A DNA stretch of 64,000 bases from Lytechinus variegatus (taxonomy: Eukaryota; Echinodermata; Echinoidea; Temnopleuroida; Toxopneustidae): the NCBI RefSeq assembly GCF_018143015.1, contig NC_054741.1:13825736-13889735 (forward strand). Direction: 5' to 3'. Below are positions 25,433 through 40,400 of this stretch, piece by piece; the stretch's first letter is position 1, and every line of letters begins with the position of its first letter. The notes beneath the pieces are model-generated. The model saw only the letters and a program-made list of their open reading frames with translations. It was not told the DNA's origin and made no database searches. Position numbers and translations under genes: made by a program.

Positions 25433-28400
25433 TGTACAACAGCTTTCGGCAACTCTTTTTTATTTAAATATTGTAAAGAAATGGATGAAGAGAACAATGG
25501 TAGGCGTAGCTTAAATCAAGGTTCCCCAAAGCTATCTACCCTTTGGAAAAATTGGTGATGCCGAAAAAATGTCTCTGCCGGGAATCGAACCCGGGCCCCC
25601 AGCTTTGAACGCCGGTGCCTTAACCACTAGACCACAGAGACGGGTTAATGGCTAGGGCGAACCCAATCCGATTGACCGTTAGATAGACAGACTTTCGACA
25701 CTGTACCAATTATAATTTCCTTTGTCGGGTGAAGGTGGGTTAAGAACAATGACAAGCCGCCATGCCTCAGCTGGATCAAAGCTATTGCTTCGATACAGTA
25801 CATGTATGGGAGAAGAAATACAAATGTCTAAAGTTATACATGTACAACAGCTTTTGGCAACTCTTTTTTATTTAAATATTGTAAAGAAATGGATGAAGAG
25901 AACAATGGTAGGCGTAGCTTAAATCAAGGTTCCCCAGAGCTATCTACCCTTTGGGAAAATTTGTGATATATATTGAATTAATCATCAATAAGGAAAACAT
26001 TATAACCATAACCCAACAAGGAAGACGGAGGAGTGATGATTGAAAGATATAAACATAAATCGATACAACCGGGGAAAGTACATTATTATGTTTCATTCAA
26101 CATTAAGCCCAATAATCCTATTTGAAGTAGGGATACAAATGTGAATTAAAGGCTATAAGAAGGTTAAATAATACATTTCTGATAACTGGGTCCCATCTTA
26201 CAAAGAGTTACGATTGATCCGATTAAACTCAACTATGTGAAAATCCAACAATAACATAAGTTTTTTCTACAGAAAATTTGCACAATGTACTTTGTGAACA
26301 AGAATAAGCACACTGAATTGTCAAGAAAACGATGAATATGTGAGTAAACTTCATATAAGGAAAATATTTTGAATGAACATGCATGTTGGATGTTGACGTT
26401 GCTGGCTTTCCATAGTTGTGGTTGATTGGATCAATTGCAATTCTTTGTAAAATAGGGCCCTGATATTGTTTGAAAGTAAATGTACAGCATATGACGCAGA
26501 TTGGAGATATCAATACAGGTTTGGTATGTCCGTTGGGTAGCGCCCGCCTCGTGAATGGGGGTCATGGGTTCGATAATCAAAGACTTTAAACATGGGACCT
26601 TCTGCCTACTAAATTGTGCACTCGCCATATTAGGAAGGAGAAAGTTAATGACATCGTGTAATGCAGGCCCGCTGGAAATTTACTAAAAAGTTGAAGTGGC
26701 TACCCTGGGTAAGATTATTGCGAAGGCTATACAATATTAGTATTGAAATGCTCCCTCATGTGTATTTAAGGGGAAAGGTACTTTTGAATCTGGCAAAATA
26801 GGGCTATGTGTTTCTCCTGCTTTCGAGACGGCGATGTTTTGGTCTCATTATCTCTCTCTGTATCATATTTACTAATCTGAAATGATACACTGAATTTTAC
26901 ATCTTAATAGAGTGCTCGACGACGTGCGGGGCAAACTGCCGGAACTGTGCCACACTCAACGCAGATTGCACCTGCACATGCCAACCACAATTCGTAGGTG
27001 TTGATTGCTCAGGTAAGCTACTCAATCATTAATAAGTTGTGTTTTCAGATCAATTATATAAAGTTATAAAGACACGCGCTTTAACGTAATCGATAGACGA
27101 TACATTGTTAAAGGACAAGTCCACTCCAACTAAAAGTTGATTTGAATAAAAAGAGAAAAATCCAGCAAGCCTAACATTGAACATTTTATGAAAAAGGGAA
27201 GTAAAATGAGAAAGTTATGACATTTGGAAGCTTCGCTTAATTATAAAAAAACGTGATTATGCACATCCCGGTGGATATTTCTTTTGTATTTCATTACATG
27301 AAATATGAAATATTCTAATTTCAAGTTCTGCTCAATGACCTGTGAAACAAAATTTATTTCTCCCTGAACATGTGGAATTACCATTGTTTAACATTTGATG
27401 GTTCAGTCCAATTGGTTCTCTTCAAATCCTTAAACATTGAAATATTGTCTAATTCAAACAATAAAAACAAAAGAAATAGTAGGCCCTAATAATAATGATG
27501 ATAATAATGGTCTTTATTGGTACTCAAAAACATTCGTTGCAGCCAAAGGCTGAATTACCAATGCTAGTACAAAGTAATATGACATATAAATTGACAAAAA
27601 ACGCAAATATACAAACAAGGTATATATCATATATAGATAAGACGATAAAAATAAATAAATAATTAAAACAACCAGTCAATACAGAATGCATAGTGACATC
27701 CATTCGACCTTGTAAAAGTAGCACGAAACATAAATGAGTGGCGATATGGAATTAGGTTGGTAAAAAATCAATAAGTATCTATAACGTGTGAAACGGAAAC
27801 AGAAAGAACAGCAGGGAAAAAGAAATGCGTAACAATTGGTAAAATCATTGAGTAGCATTGTGTATTATTGGTTTCAAAATGTGAGTGAAGGACATCATCC
27901 ATTCTCTCATTTGCATGTGACTAAATTGTACATATAACTATTTTGTAAAAAAAATAAGCGAAACTTCAAAATGTCATAACTTTCTTATTTTACATCCGAT
28001 GAAATTTTGAGCATTATGATTTTTCTGTGGTGGACTTAACCTTTAACATATACTTTAACCCTAAAGAAGATGTATTACCGCTCCTACCGAAGAAAACAAA
28101 ATGGAAAAGGAAATTGTTGGATGAAGAGTGATTTTAAAGATATGTTCATTGTGTAATAGCTTGGTTTCAAATTGGTAGAAAAGATGTAGGCCTATTATGT
28201 AGTTATACATTTGTGACAAATCTTATCTACAGTATAGCCTGTACAGTTCGGTCTGAAATTACATAATTTGAGAAATATAAAAACTGTTTTAATCTAAATC
28301 TGCCTAATGCGTCCTTCCATTAATCCTTTCCAGTTCCATGTGGCGATTTAAATGCACAATGCGGAGTGGGATGGCCGCCGTTTTTGTGCACCACGATATT

Positions 28401-31400
28401 ACTAGGTTTGGAGAATGTACCTGATGATTGCCCAGCCATGTGCGGCAAGTGTAGTAAGTTTTGTCAGGCTTATATTAAACCAATTTGATATTCATAAATG
28501 CTATTTTCCATGTTTCTCTGTCTCTCTCCCCCTTGCTCCTTGTACATCTTTATTGATTTAATTGCCCACTGATTGTTGCTTCGTGTTCGTGTATAAAGTG
28601 TAAAAAAAACTTCAATCTTACGATCGATAACATAAATGGAATAGTTACAATTCGTCCCCTTTTCACAACGAGGCTAGAATTGATAATTTCGTTTTAATCC
28701 GACATAAACCGAGACTTTCGAGTGTCTCCAACCTCACAAGATGTCAGTCTTAAACGGTCTCACTCGATTCTTTATGATTGTATAATGGCAAAACTAATTA
28801 ATTTGATAGTCAAAAGGAAAAGAAATATCACATTGTTAATTAAAGGAGTACTCCAGGCTGAACAAATCATGATTTGAACAGAAAGAGAAAAATTAGAAAA
28901 TTTCCTCAATATTGGATAAGGAATAACATAATTATGACAGTTTAAAGATTTGCATTATTTCGTTCAAACAGTTCTTTGCATTTCATCGTGAATATTCAAT
29001 GAGAAACTCATGATATCCCCACTTGTTCTTTTTTATTTTATTATATGAAATCATATCAATTTAAACTGTATCCTCTAAGCACTAAAAGAATTGGACTGAC
29101 AACTGATTTAATGCATTAAATATTTATCGCTGTAACTTTTTTTATAACAAGGAGACATATCATACACACGAACAAATAGACTTACTTGCTATTTCTACCC
29201 CACCCATTTTTTCTCACAAGATTGGTAATCGTTGTGGATTACACAATCACTTTACGGTATCATATCCCCACTTTTCCATCAATCGTCGTGTACTGTTTTT
29301 TTTTGACCATCTGAACTTCACGTGTCAATTTTACCATATTATTTTAAATCTCACTCAATTTTCTCTATTTTTGGAGTCCTATCCCCTCCTTTTCTTTTTC
29401 CCTCTCTCTCTCCATCTCTCACTCTCTCTCTCTCTGACTCTTTCCCTGTGCTTATCCCTCTCTTCCTCAATCTTCCATTACGAGACATAATTTTTAAGTA
29501 GACTTAAGTTTTGATATAGAATACTGTTATTACGTTTCCGGTCATTTGCTTTGTTATATTGTACTTATGAATTTTTGTAAATTGACTATTTCAGTATGCG
29601 CTGCTGGTCAATTTTTATGCTTATACATACCAATAAATACATGAATAAATAATGGAAAAATTACAATATAGTTTGTATTAAACGGGCCATGGTATGAGAA
29701 GTTTCATTTCCATGTTATCAATTGCTGTTGTTATGATAATACTATCATAAATTTCTTTTACCCAATCACTTACATGCTACCTTTTGTTCTCATTACGTTA
29801 ACAGCTCCAGATGATGGCAGTTTTGTTTGTGGTGAGTTGTTCTCATTTTTTTCCATGTCTCTTACAACAAAATGTATATGTAATGCGATAGATGCACAGG
29901 CAATCAAATTAACAACTGATGTCTATTGTGTACAATCTGTTGGTACAAAGCATATTAAATATGAAAGAAAGCATTAATCTATGGTAGCTTCGCTTTATTA
30001 GCATAATAAGATTTGGCTGTAGGCTGCATATTTACCTGGTGATTTATATATATATATTTATTTATTAATACATATAGCACAGCAATGGGTATGTATAACG
30101 CAACAGATAATATCCGCCATGTATTATTATTGCAACATTTAAATTTTAGAAAAGAAAAGTATGGAAGCTTAAAAGTGCCACCGAGATGTTGAGATAATTA
30201 TCTCGGGAAGCCGACATCTTGATAGCAAAAGATAAGATGACAAGATCCCAGATCTCATCATGTCGACATCTTTTAGAAGAGATGATGAGATGACAAGATC
30301 CCGAATCTCATCATGTCAACATCTTTTAGAAGAGATGATGAGATGACAAGATCCCGGATCTCATCATGTCAACATCTTTAAGAAGAGATTATGAGATGCA
30401 AGATCCTGGATCTCATCGTGTCAATATCTTTAAGAAGAGTTGATGAGATGACAAGATCCCGGATCACATCATGTTGACATCTTGTAGAAGAGATGATGAG
30501 ATGACAAGATCCCGGATCTCATCATGCTGACATCTTGTAGAAGAGATGATGAGATGACAAGATCCCGGATCTAATCATGTTGACATCTTGTAGAAGAGAT
30601 GATGAGATGACAAGATCCCGGATCTCATCATGTCAACATCTTTTAGAAGAGATGATGAGATGACAAGATCCCGGAACTCATCATGTCAACATCTTTTAGA
30701 AGAGATGATGAGATGACAAGATCTCGGATCTCATCATGTTGACATCTTGTAGAAGAGATGATCATATGACAAGATCTTGGATCTCGTCATGTCTACATCC
30801 AGTGGAAGAGATGATCAGATGTCATGATCTCGTAACTCGTCATGTCTACAACTTTAAGAAGAGATGATTAGATGACATGATCATGGATCGAAGATATTGT
30901 CATCTGACCAATTCTTCTAAAAGATGTCGACATGACGGGATCCGGGATCTTGTCATCTGATCATCTTTTCTAAAAGATATCGACATGATGAGATCCGGGA
31001 TCTTGTCATCTCATCATCTATTCTACAAGATGTTGACATGATGAGATCCGGGATCTTGTCATCTCATCATCTATTCTACAAGATGTTGACATGATGAGAT
31101 CCGGGATCTTGTAATCTCATCATCTCTTCTAAAAGATGACGACATGACGAGATCCGGGATCTTGTCATCTCATCCCTTCTAAAAGATGTCAACATGATGA
31201 GATCCGGGATCTTGTCATCTCATCATCTCTTCTAAAAGATGTTGACATGATGAGATCTGGGATCTTGTCATCTCATCATCTCTTCTAAAAGATGTTGACA
31301 TGATGAGATCCGGAATCTTGTCATCTCATCATCTCTTCTAAAAGATGTCGACATGATGAGATCCAGGATCTCGTCATCTGATCTTTTGCTATCAAGATAT

Positions 31401-34400
31401 CGACTTCCCAAGATAATTATCTCAACATCTCGGTGGCACTTTTAAGCTTCCGTAGAAAAGTCGTATTAAATGTGCGTTTACATTTCTATTTAGCAAGTGG
31501 GAAAGTGTTTTCCTTATATTATTGATTAAACGCTTGCGTTTTTGTATGGGGTTTGTTACGTAAAAAAATGACTTGCAATGTATTCGCCCAGTGGAAGACC
31601 TTGCAGTATATAGTTGCAGCTGAGAGTGAGGTATATACGGAATTAAAAACAACAACGTCATCATGCCATTTGTGTCGAAGACACCGATCCACGGTTGAAA
31701 AAAATACCTTATAGCTATAGGTGCCCTCTAAAACAATTTCCCTAGAAATTTTTCAAATGTAAATGATTGCCCCCAAAGTTAACTACCTCCGGTGGCAATC
31801 AACTACTGGACAAGTACCTCTAGGACATGTATACCAACAAGAAAACCAATGCAAAATATAACCGAAATGCCCTGTACTTTGTAGTAGAATTTTGTCTTTT
31901 CTTTTTTTTTTATTCAATTTTTTTTTTCAAAGTTCTCGGGACCCAAATGACCTACATTCTTTTTAGGGGGGGGGGGGCTCTATTCAGATTTCTCGGGACC
32001 AAAAAGACCTCCATTTGTAGTGAAACCCTTTTTGGGGGGAATTTTCAAATTGAGATAGTACCCCTGTATAAAAGAAATCGTTGATGACGATGATTATATC
32101 ATTGCAATAATATTAATCATCAAGGAGATTAACATGATAATAAACTATGACACAGTTTAGGTTAGAGGGTGGTTGTCCTGCTAGTAATTATAGTGACTCT
32201 TTTAAAGTTTGTTGGTTGTTCGCAGTCGTGGCGGTCTTGAGAGTGCATGAGCGGAAATCTTTCCCCAAAGGTAGGGGGACCAGGGGCGGATCCAGGATTT
32301 TTCAAAAGGGGAGGGGAGGACACATTTTTCCCGGAAAATTTGACAAGCAAAAAGAAAAGAAGGTTTACCCAAATTGTAAGGTCATTTCGTCTGAAATAAC
32401 GTTGACAAGCAAAAAAATACCCCCCCCAACCCCTTGTTTCTATAACAAAATGTTATTATGACTCTCAAGGGGGGGGGGCACAAGCTGGCTTTAAAAATAG
32501 TAGGGGACGCGTCCCCCTCCCCCCCCCCCGGATTTCCGCCCTGAAATGCAACACCGTAGGTTTTATTCTTGTGTATGTGTATGTTTATCTGAATCTGACT
32601 GGCTTTCGATCTTCATAACCCTCGCTCAATGTTAGTGTTTATTGGCAACCATCTCGTCCGTTAGTACTTGTTTATTTAAATGAGCTAAAATCACCCCAAA
32701 CTTACAGGCATATAGGTAGACATTAATTTGATGTGGTAATAAAGGAATATTTATCATTTATTTGTCATTTTTGTATGCGTGTTAGCAACCAGATGAAAGT
32801 AATAACAAGTTATAATCACCAATGAGTTATTTCATCTATTACCTAATTCGTGTACTTAATGTTAAATAGGAAAAAAGAAGAAGAAAAAAAATATTATTTC
32901 ATTCTCTCTTGGCGTCTTTTTATGCTCAGAACAATTTTTGTATGATCCAAAATTCTGTGTTAACTATTATCGAATGCATTTCACCTTTTATATTGACAAT
33001 AAATCCTTTCACCTGCAAATGTTTTGCAAGAAATAGCTTTTGTACCTCTTTCTTATATTGGGTCTATGAAAAAAATTCCGCCTATGTCTTTAGAAAATAA
33101 GATCCGACAATTGAGTAGCATATACATACATGTGTGTAGAAACTTATGTATCTATCTTATTCAATCATGCATAATATCTATGAAACAAATATCGAAATAA
33201 AGGGGAAACTCAGCAATGCAGCTTGCAATCTACTAAAGCAGATACGGAAAATCGCTTGGCAGCTATATAAAATATCTTATATGGACCTGATCGGAGTGTA
33301 AACATAGCGTAAGTACGATAAATTCACGATATTATTCACATCATATTCTAATAACATGAATCTTGTTTAAGGGGGGTCAGTTAAGAATTGATTGACTTCG
33401 CTTAGGCACCTTTAATAATCTATGTATATCTAACAATTACTATCCAGTAGTTAAATGGTATTTAGCTTAGATGCTTCCTCTGATTTATATTCTAATTTTC
33501 AAAGCAGTCATTAGTCACCCGTATTCGTAGATCTATTCAGATAAATATTTTCACCAGAGATCTACATGTATAAACATTTAGTTGCTACTAACCCATCGCT
33601 TAATATGGATATATTTTACTTCTGACTGGTAAATCAGTTACAAGATGAAAGTTCTAAATAGATATTCATAATCACTTTTTTGGGGTTGATCAGTGAGTGG
33701 TGCCCTATTGACTATTCATTCGTATTTAAGGTTACAAAAGGAATAGAATAAAGAGATCTAAATCAAACTTATCTAAAATTGTAATTCATTAAAGTAAAAA
33801 CATTCACATCATTTAATCTGCCTTTCATCTTATCGTTTGTTTTTTTTTATGTCAGAGCAGATCCTGGGACGACATCCAGTCCGACAACAAAAATGTTAAC
33901 CACATCGAAAGCAACAACTAATCACCAGACTACTGCCAGCACTTATCAACAATCTACGAAAGATATAACAACACATAGACAAACAGCAGAACAAACAACG
34001 ACTTTTCAACAAAGCACAACTGGTCATGATATCATTACTGAAACAACGGCTAATATACCGACAACATTCCAAGAGCAGACAAATAAAATGACGTTTTCAA
34101 CAAATGGAGGCAGTACAGAAAGATTTGCCGGAACAACGAATCAACATTTGACAAGTATTATTATAACAGACGAAGTAGCAACAGCAGGCACAACCAAACA
34201 AGTGGGGACAACCTACGACACAACAACGATCGAACCTACTTTCTTTACAACAGAACGCCAAACAACTGCAGACAGAATAACAAGTGATGAAATAACTGTT
34301 GTGACAACAGGTGCAGAAACAACTGCAGACACGACTACTGAAGAGCAAACGACAACTGAGATATTGACACAGCAGACGACCATTTTAATGACAACGGATC

Positions 34401-37400
34401 AAGACACGACACCCAACGAATCTTTTGAACAAGGATCCACCACCGAGCAAGCAGATACCAAACAGACAACAGGGTTAATAATCACAGATCAAGAAATGAC
34501 AACCGTAGCATCGACTCGAGATGCAATAAGTCAAACAGTGCAGGAGGAGGCAACAACTTATCCAGAATACACGACAGATTTGACCACAGTTGATCAAACA
34601 GCAGATAAAACAACGACCTTCCAACAAGGAACCACTCTGGTCACATCAGATCAAGGAACTGTAACTACGGAACCACCAAGTGAGAAACAGACAACCATTA
34701 ATCAGGTTACAAATGTTGGAACAGGGAATCCTAAAACAACCCTCGCTAACGACAAACAGACAACGCCTGTGGTTTCCACGGATCAACAAGCTACAGACGC
34801 AACTACAAAAGAAGAAACAACTGTTGACACAACAACAATCCACCACACGCCTTATCCTACGAATGATCAGCAAACGTCTGAAGCCATGATAACTCAGAGA
34901 GAAACCACTCACATTGCAGAGACAACGTTTATGACGACTGGTCCAACGACGCCTGTCGATACTAGCACTGAAGATGGAACAACAGCCGAGAAAACAACGA
35001 ACCAACAGACAGCACTTGTTATAACAACTGATCAAGACTTGACACCTGGTGCTTCCACTCGAAATGGAATAACTTCCACGACACAAAGAACAATAGAGGC
35101 AACAATAGGTACAACGATAGGTGAAATGACAACCATGCGACATGATTATGACGCAACGACTGATCAAGAACTTACAACGGATGTTATGACGTATGGTCAA
35201 ACAGCTGACAAAACCATGACTTATCCCGAAAATACCCCTACCTCAACAACTTATCAAGGAACGGTACTAAACGAACTCACAACTGATGAACATCCATCCA
35301 TTTTTGTGACCACAGGTCAAGATTTAATTACGGACATAACAACTCAAAAACTACCAACTGCTGATACAACATCAACACAACAGACAACCATTTTAATGAC
35401 AACGGGTCAAGACACGACATCAGACGAACTAACTGAAACAGGAACAATTATTGAGAGAACGCGTACAAAGCAGACTACTACTGTGATAACCACAGAACAA
35501 GAAATGACATCCGACGCATCCACTGCAGATGAAATAACTCCTACAAGCCATACAATGCGAGAGACAACGGCAAGCACGACGACTGTACGAGACGATGCAA
35601 GCACTTATCAACAATCTACGAAAGATATGACAACACATGGACAAACAGCAGATAAAACAACGAACTTTCAACAAAGCACGACTGGCCATGATATCATTAC
35701 TGATACCACGGCTGATATTCTCACCACATTCCAGGAGCAGACAAATAAAATGAGTTTTTCAACAAATGGAGTCAGTACAGAAAGATTTGCCGGAACAACG
35801 AATCAACATTTGACAAGTATTATTATAACAGACGAAGTAGCAACAGCAGGCACAACCAAACAAGTGGGGACAACCTACGACACAACAACGATCGAACCTA
35901 CTTTCTTTACAACAGAACGCCAAACAACTGCAGACAGAATAACAATCGATGAAACAACTGTTGTGACAACAGGTGCAGAAACAACTGCAGACACGACTAC
36001 TGAAGAGCAAACGACAACTGAGATATTGACACAGCAGACGACCATTTTAATGACAACGGATCAAGACACGACACCCAACGAATCTTTTGAACAAGGATCC
36101 ACCACCGAGCAAGCAGATACCAAACAGACAACAGGGTTAATAATCACAGATCAAGAAATGACAACCGTAGCATCGACTCGAGATGCAATAAGTCAAACAG
36201 TGCAGGAGGAGGCAACAACTTATCCAGAATACACGACAGATTTGACCACAGTTGATCAAACAGCAGATAAAACAACGACCTTCCAACAAGGAACCACTCT
36301 GGTCACATCAGATCAAGGAACTGTAACTACGGAACCACCAAGTGAGAAACAGACAACCATTAATCAGGTTACAAATGTTGGAACAGGGAATCCTAAAACA
36401 ACCCTCGCTAACGACAAACAGACAACGCCTGTGGTTTCCACGGATCAACAAGCTACAGACGCAACTACAAAAGAAGAAACAACTGTTGACACAACAACAA
36501 TCCACCACACACCTTATCCTACGAATGATCAGCAAACGTCTGAAGCCATGATAACTCAGAGAGAAACCACTCACATTGCAGAGACAACGTTTATGACGAC
36601 TGGTCCAACGACGCCTTTCGATACTAGCACTGAAGATGGAACAACAGCTGAGAAAACAACGAACCAACAGACAGCACTTGTTATAACAACTGATCAAGAC
36701 TTGACACCTGGTGCTTCCACTCTAAATGGAATAACTTCCACGACACAAAGAACAAAAGACGCAACAATAGCTAAAACGATAGGTGAAATGACAACCATGC
36801 GACATGATTATGACGCAACGACTGATCAAGAACTTACAACGGATGTTATGACGTATGGTCAAACAGCTGACAAAACCATGACTTATCCCGAAAATACCCC
36901 TACCTCAACAACTTATCAAGGAACGGTACTAAACGAACTCACAACTGATCAACATCCATCCATTTTTGTGACCACAGGTCAAGATTTAATTACGGACATA
37001 ACAACTCAAAAACTACCAACTGCTGATACAACATCAACACAACAGACAACCATTTTAATGACAACGGGTCAAGACACGACATCAGACGAACTAACTGAAA
37101 CAGGAACAATTATTGAGAGAACGCGTACAAAGCAGACTACTACTGTGATAACCACAGAACAAGAAATGACATCCGACGCATCCACTGCAGATGAAATAAC
37201 TCCTACAAGCCATACAATGCGAGAGACAACGGCAAGCACGACGACTGTACGAGACGATGCAAGCACTTATCAACAATCTACGAAAGATATGACAACACAT
37301 GGACAAACAGCAGATAAAACAACGAACTTTCAACAAAGCACGACTGGCCATGATATCATTACTGATACCACGGCTGATATTTTCACCACATTCCAGGAGC

Positions 37401-40400
37401 AGACAAATAAAATGAGTTTTTCAACAAATGGAGTCAGTACAGAAAGATTTGCCGGAACAACGAATCAACATTTGACAAGTATTATTATAACAGACGAAGT
37501 AGCAACAGCAGGCACAACCAAACAAGTGGGGACAACCTACGACACAACAACGATCGAACCTACTTTCTTTACAACAGAACGCCAAACAACTGCAGACAGA
37601 ATAACAAGTGATGAAATAACTGTTGTGACCACAGGTGCAGAAACAACTGCAGACACGACTACTGAAGAGCAAACGACAACTGAGATATTGACACAGCAGA
37701 CGACCATTTTAATGACAACGGATCAAGACACGACACCCAACGAATCTTTTGAACAAGGAACCACCACCGAGCAAGCAGATACCAAACAGACAACAGGGTT
37801 AATAATCACAGATCAAGAAATGACAACCGTAGCATCGACTCGAGATGCAATAAGTCAAACAGTGCAGGAGGAGGCAACAACTTATCCAGAATACACGACA
37901 GATTTGACCACAGTTGATCAAACAGCAGATAAAACAACGACCTTCCAACAAGGAACCACTCTGGTCACATCAGATCAAGGAACTGTAACTACGGAACCAC
38001 CAAGTGAGAAACAGACAACCATTAATCAGGTTACAAATGTTGGAACAGGGAATCCTAAAACAACCCTCGCTAACGACAAACAGACAACGCCTGTGGTTTC
38101 CACGGATCAACAAGCTACAGACGCAACTACAAAAGAAGAAACAACTGTTGACACAACAACAATCCACCACACGCCTTATCCTACGAATGATCAGCAAACG
38201 TCTGAAGCCATGATAACTCAGAGAGAAACCACTCACATTGCAGAGACAACGCTTATGACGACTGGTCCAACGACGCCTGTCGATACTAGCACTGAAGATG
38301 GAACAACAGCCGAGAAAACAACGAACCAACAGACAGCACTTGTTATAACAACTGATCAAGACTTGACACCTGGTGCTTCCACTCGAAATGGAATAACTTC
38401 CACGACACAAAGAACAAAAGAGGCAACAATAGGTACAACGATAGGTGAAATGACAACCATGCGACATGATTATGACGCAACGACTGATCAAGAACTTACA
38501 ACGGATGTTATGACGTATGGTCAAACAGCTGACAAAACCATGACTTATCCCGAAAATACCCCTACCTCAACAACTTATCAAGGAACGGTACTAAACGAAC
38601 TCACAACTGATCAACATCCATCCATTTTTGTGACCACAGGTCAAGATTTAATTACGGACATAACAACTCAAAAACTACCAACTGCTGATACAACATCAAC
38701 ACAACAGACAACCATTTTAATGACAACGGGTCAAGACACGACATCAGACGAACTAACTGAAACAGGAACAATTATTGAGAGAACGCGTACAAAGCAGACT
38801 ACTACTGTGATAACCACAGAACAAGAAATGACATCCGACGCATCCACTGCAGATGAAATAACTCCTACAAGCCATACAATGCGAGAGACAACGGCAAGCA
38901 CGACGACTGTACGAGACGATGCAAGCACTTATCAACAATCTACGAAAGATATGACAACACATGGACAAACAGCAGATAAAACAACGAACTTTCAACAAAG
39001 CACGACTGGCCATGATATCATTACTGATACCACGGCTGATATTCTCACCACATTCCAGGAGCAGACAAATAAAATGAGTTTTTCAACAAATGGAGTCAGT
39101 ACAGAAAGCTTTGCCGGAACAACGAATCAACATTTGACAAGTATTATCATAACAGACGAAGGAGCAACAGCAGACACAACAAAGCAAGTGGGGACAACCT
39201 ACGACACAACAACGATCGAACCTACTTTCTTTACAACAGAACGCCAAACAACTGCAGACAGAATAACAAGTGATGAAATAACTGTTGTGACCACAGGTGC
39301 AGAAACAACTGCAGACACGACTACTGAAGAGCAAACGACAACTGAGATATTGACACAGCAGACGACCATTTTAATGACAACGGATCAAGACACGACACCC
39401 AACGAATCTTTTGAACAAGGATCCACCACCGAGCAAGCAGATACCAAACAGACAACAGGGTTAATAATCACAGATCAAGAAATGACAACCGTAGCATCGA
39501 CTCGAGATGCAATAAGTCAAACAGTGCAGGAGGAGGCAACAACTTATCCAGAATACACGACAGATTTGACCACAGTTGATCAAACAGCAGATAAAACAAC
39601 GACCTTCCAACAAGGAACCACTCTGGTCACATCAGATCAAGGAACTGTAACTACGGAACCACCAAGTGAGAAACAGACTACCATTAATCAGGTTACAAAT
39701 GTTGGAACAGGGAATCCTAAAACAACCCTCGCTAACGACAAACAGACAACGCCTGTGGTTTTCACGGATCAACAAGCTACAGACGCAACTACAAAAGAAG
39801 AAACAACTGTTGACACAACAACAATCCACCACACGCCTTATCCTACGAATGATCAGCAAACGTCTGAAGCCATGATAACTCAGAGAGAAACCACTCACAT
39901 TGCAGAGACAACGTTTATGACGACTGGTCCAACGACGCCTGTCGATACTAGCACTGAAGATGGAACAACAGCCGAGAAAACAACGAACCAACAGACAGCA
40001 CTTGTTATAACAACTGATCAAGACTTGACACCTGGTGCTTCCACTCGAAATGGAATAACTTCCACGACACAAAGAACAAAAGAGGCAACAATAGGTACAA
40101 CGATAGGTGAAATGACAACCATGCGACATGATTATGACGCAACGACTGATCAAGAACTTACAACGGATGTTATGACGTATGGTCAAACAGCTGACAAAAC
40201 CATGACTTATCCCGAAAATACCCCTACCTCAACAACTTATCAAGGAACGGTACTAAACGAACTCACAACTGATCAACATCCATCCATTTTTGTGACCACA
40301 GGTCAAGATTTAATTACGGACATAACAACTCAAAAACTACCAACTGCTGATACAACATCAACACAACAGACAACCATTTTAATGACAACGGGTCAAGACA

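Larger units (their letters stand above)
24938..26910. other. Intron 5: TA tract, tRNA-like gene between direct repeats, SINE relic
   Basis: Contents are listed separately (25380, 25431, 25571, 25839, 26526). Nothing else of note. Confidence 0.7.
29832..33857. other. Intron 8: foldback element and small TIR element
   Basis: Contains the foldback element at 30161 and the MITE at 32281, listed separately. The remainder (31462-32280 and 32544-33857) is AT-rich with G-runs and shows no supported exon. Confidence 0.7.

Noticed and set aside
25571..25641. Selenocysteine tRNA
   Set aside because: The anticodon would fit, but the variable loop has only 4 nt and the molecule is 71 nt; eukaryotic tRNA-Sec is about 90 nt with a long variable arm.
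30161..31453. CRISPR-like array
   Set aside because: Regular 53-bp repeats without spacers, arranged as two inverted arms with a target-site duplication in a eukaryotic intron: a foldback transposon.
33893..33895. ATG as the start of an independent 3,183-residue protein
   Set aside because: The frame continues upstream to a phase-compatible acceptor at 33857 and joins the phase 1 exon at 29805-29831; there is no promoter or signal peptide here.
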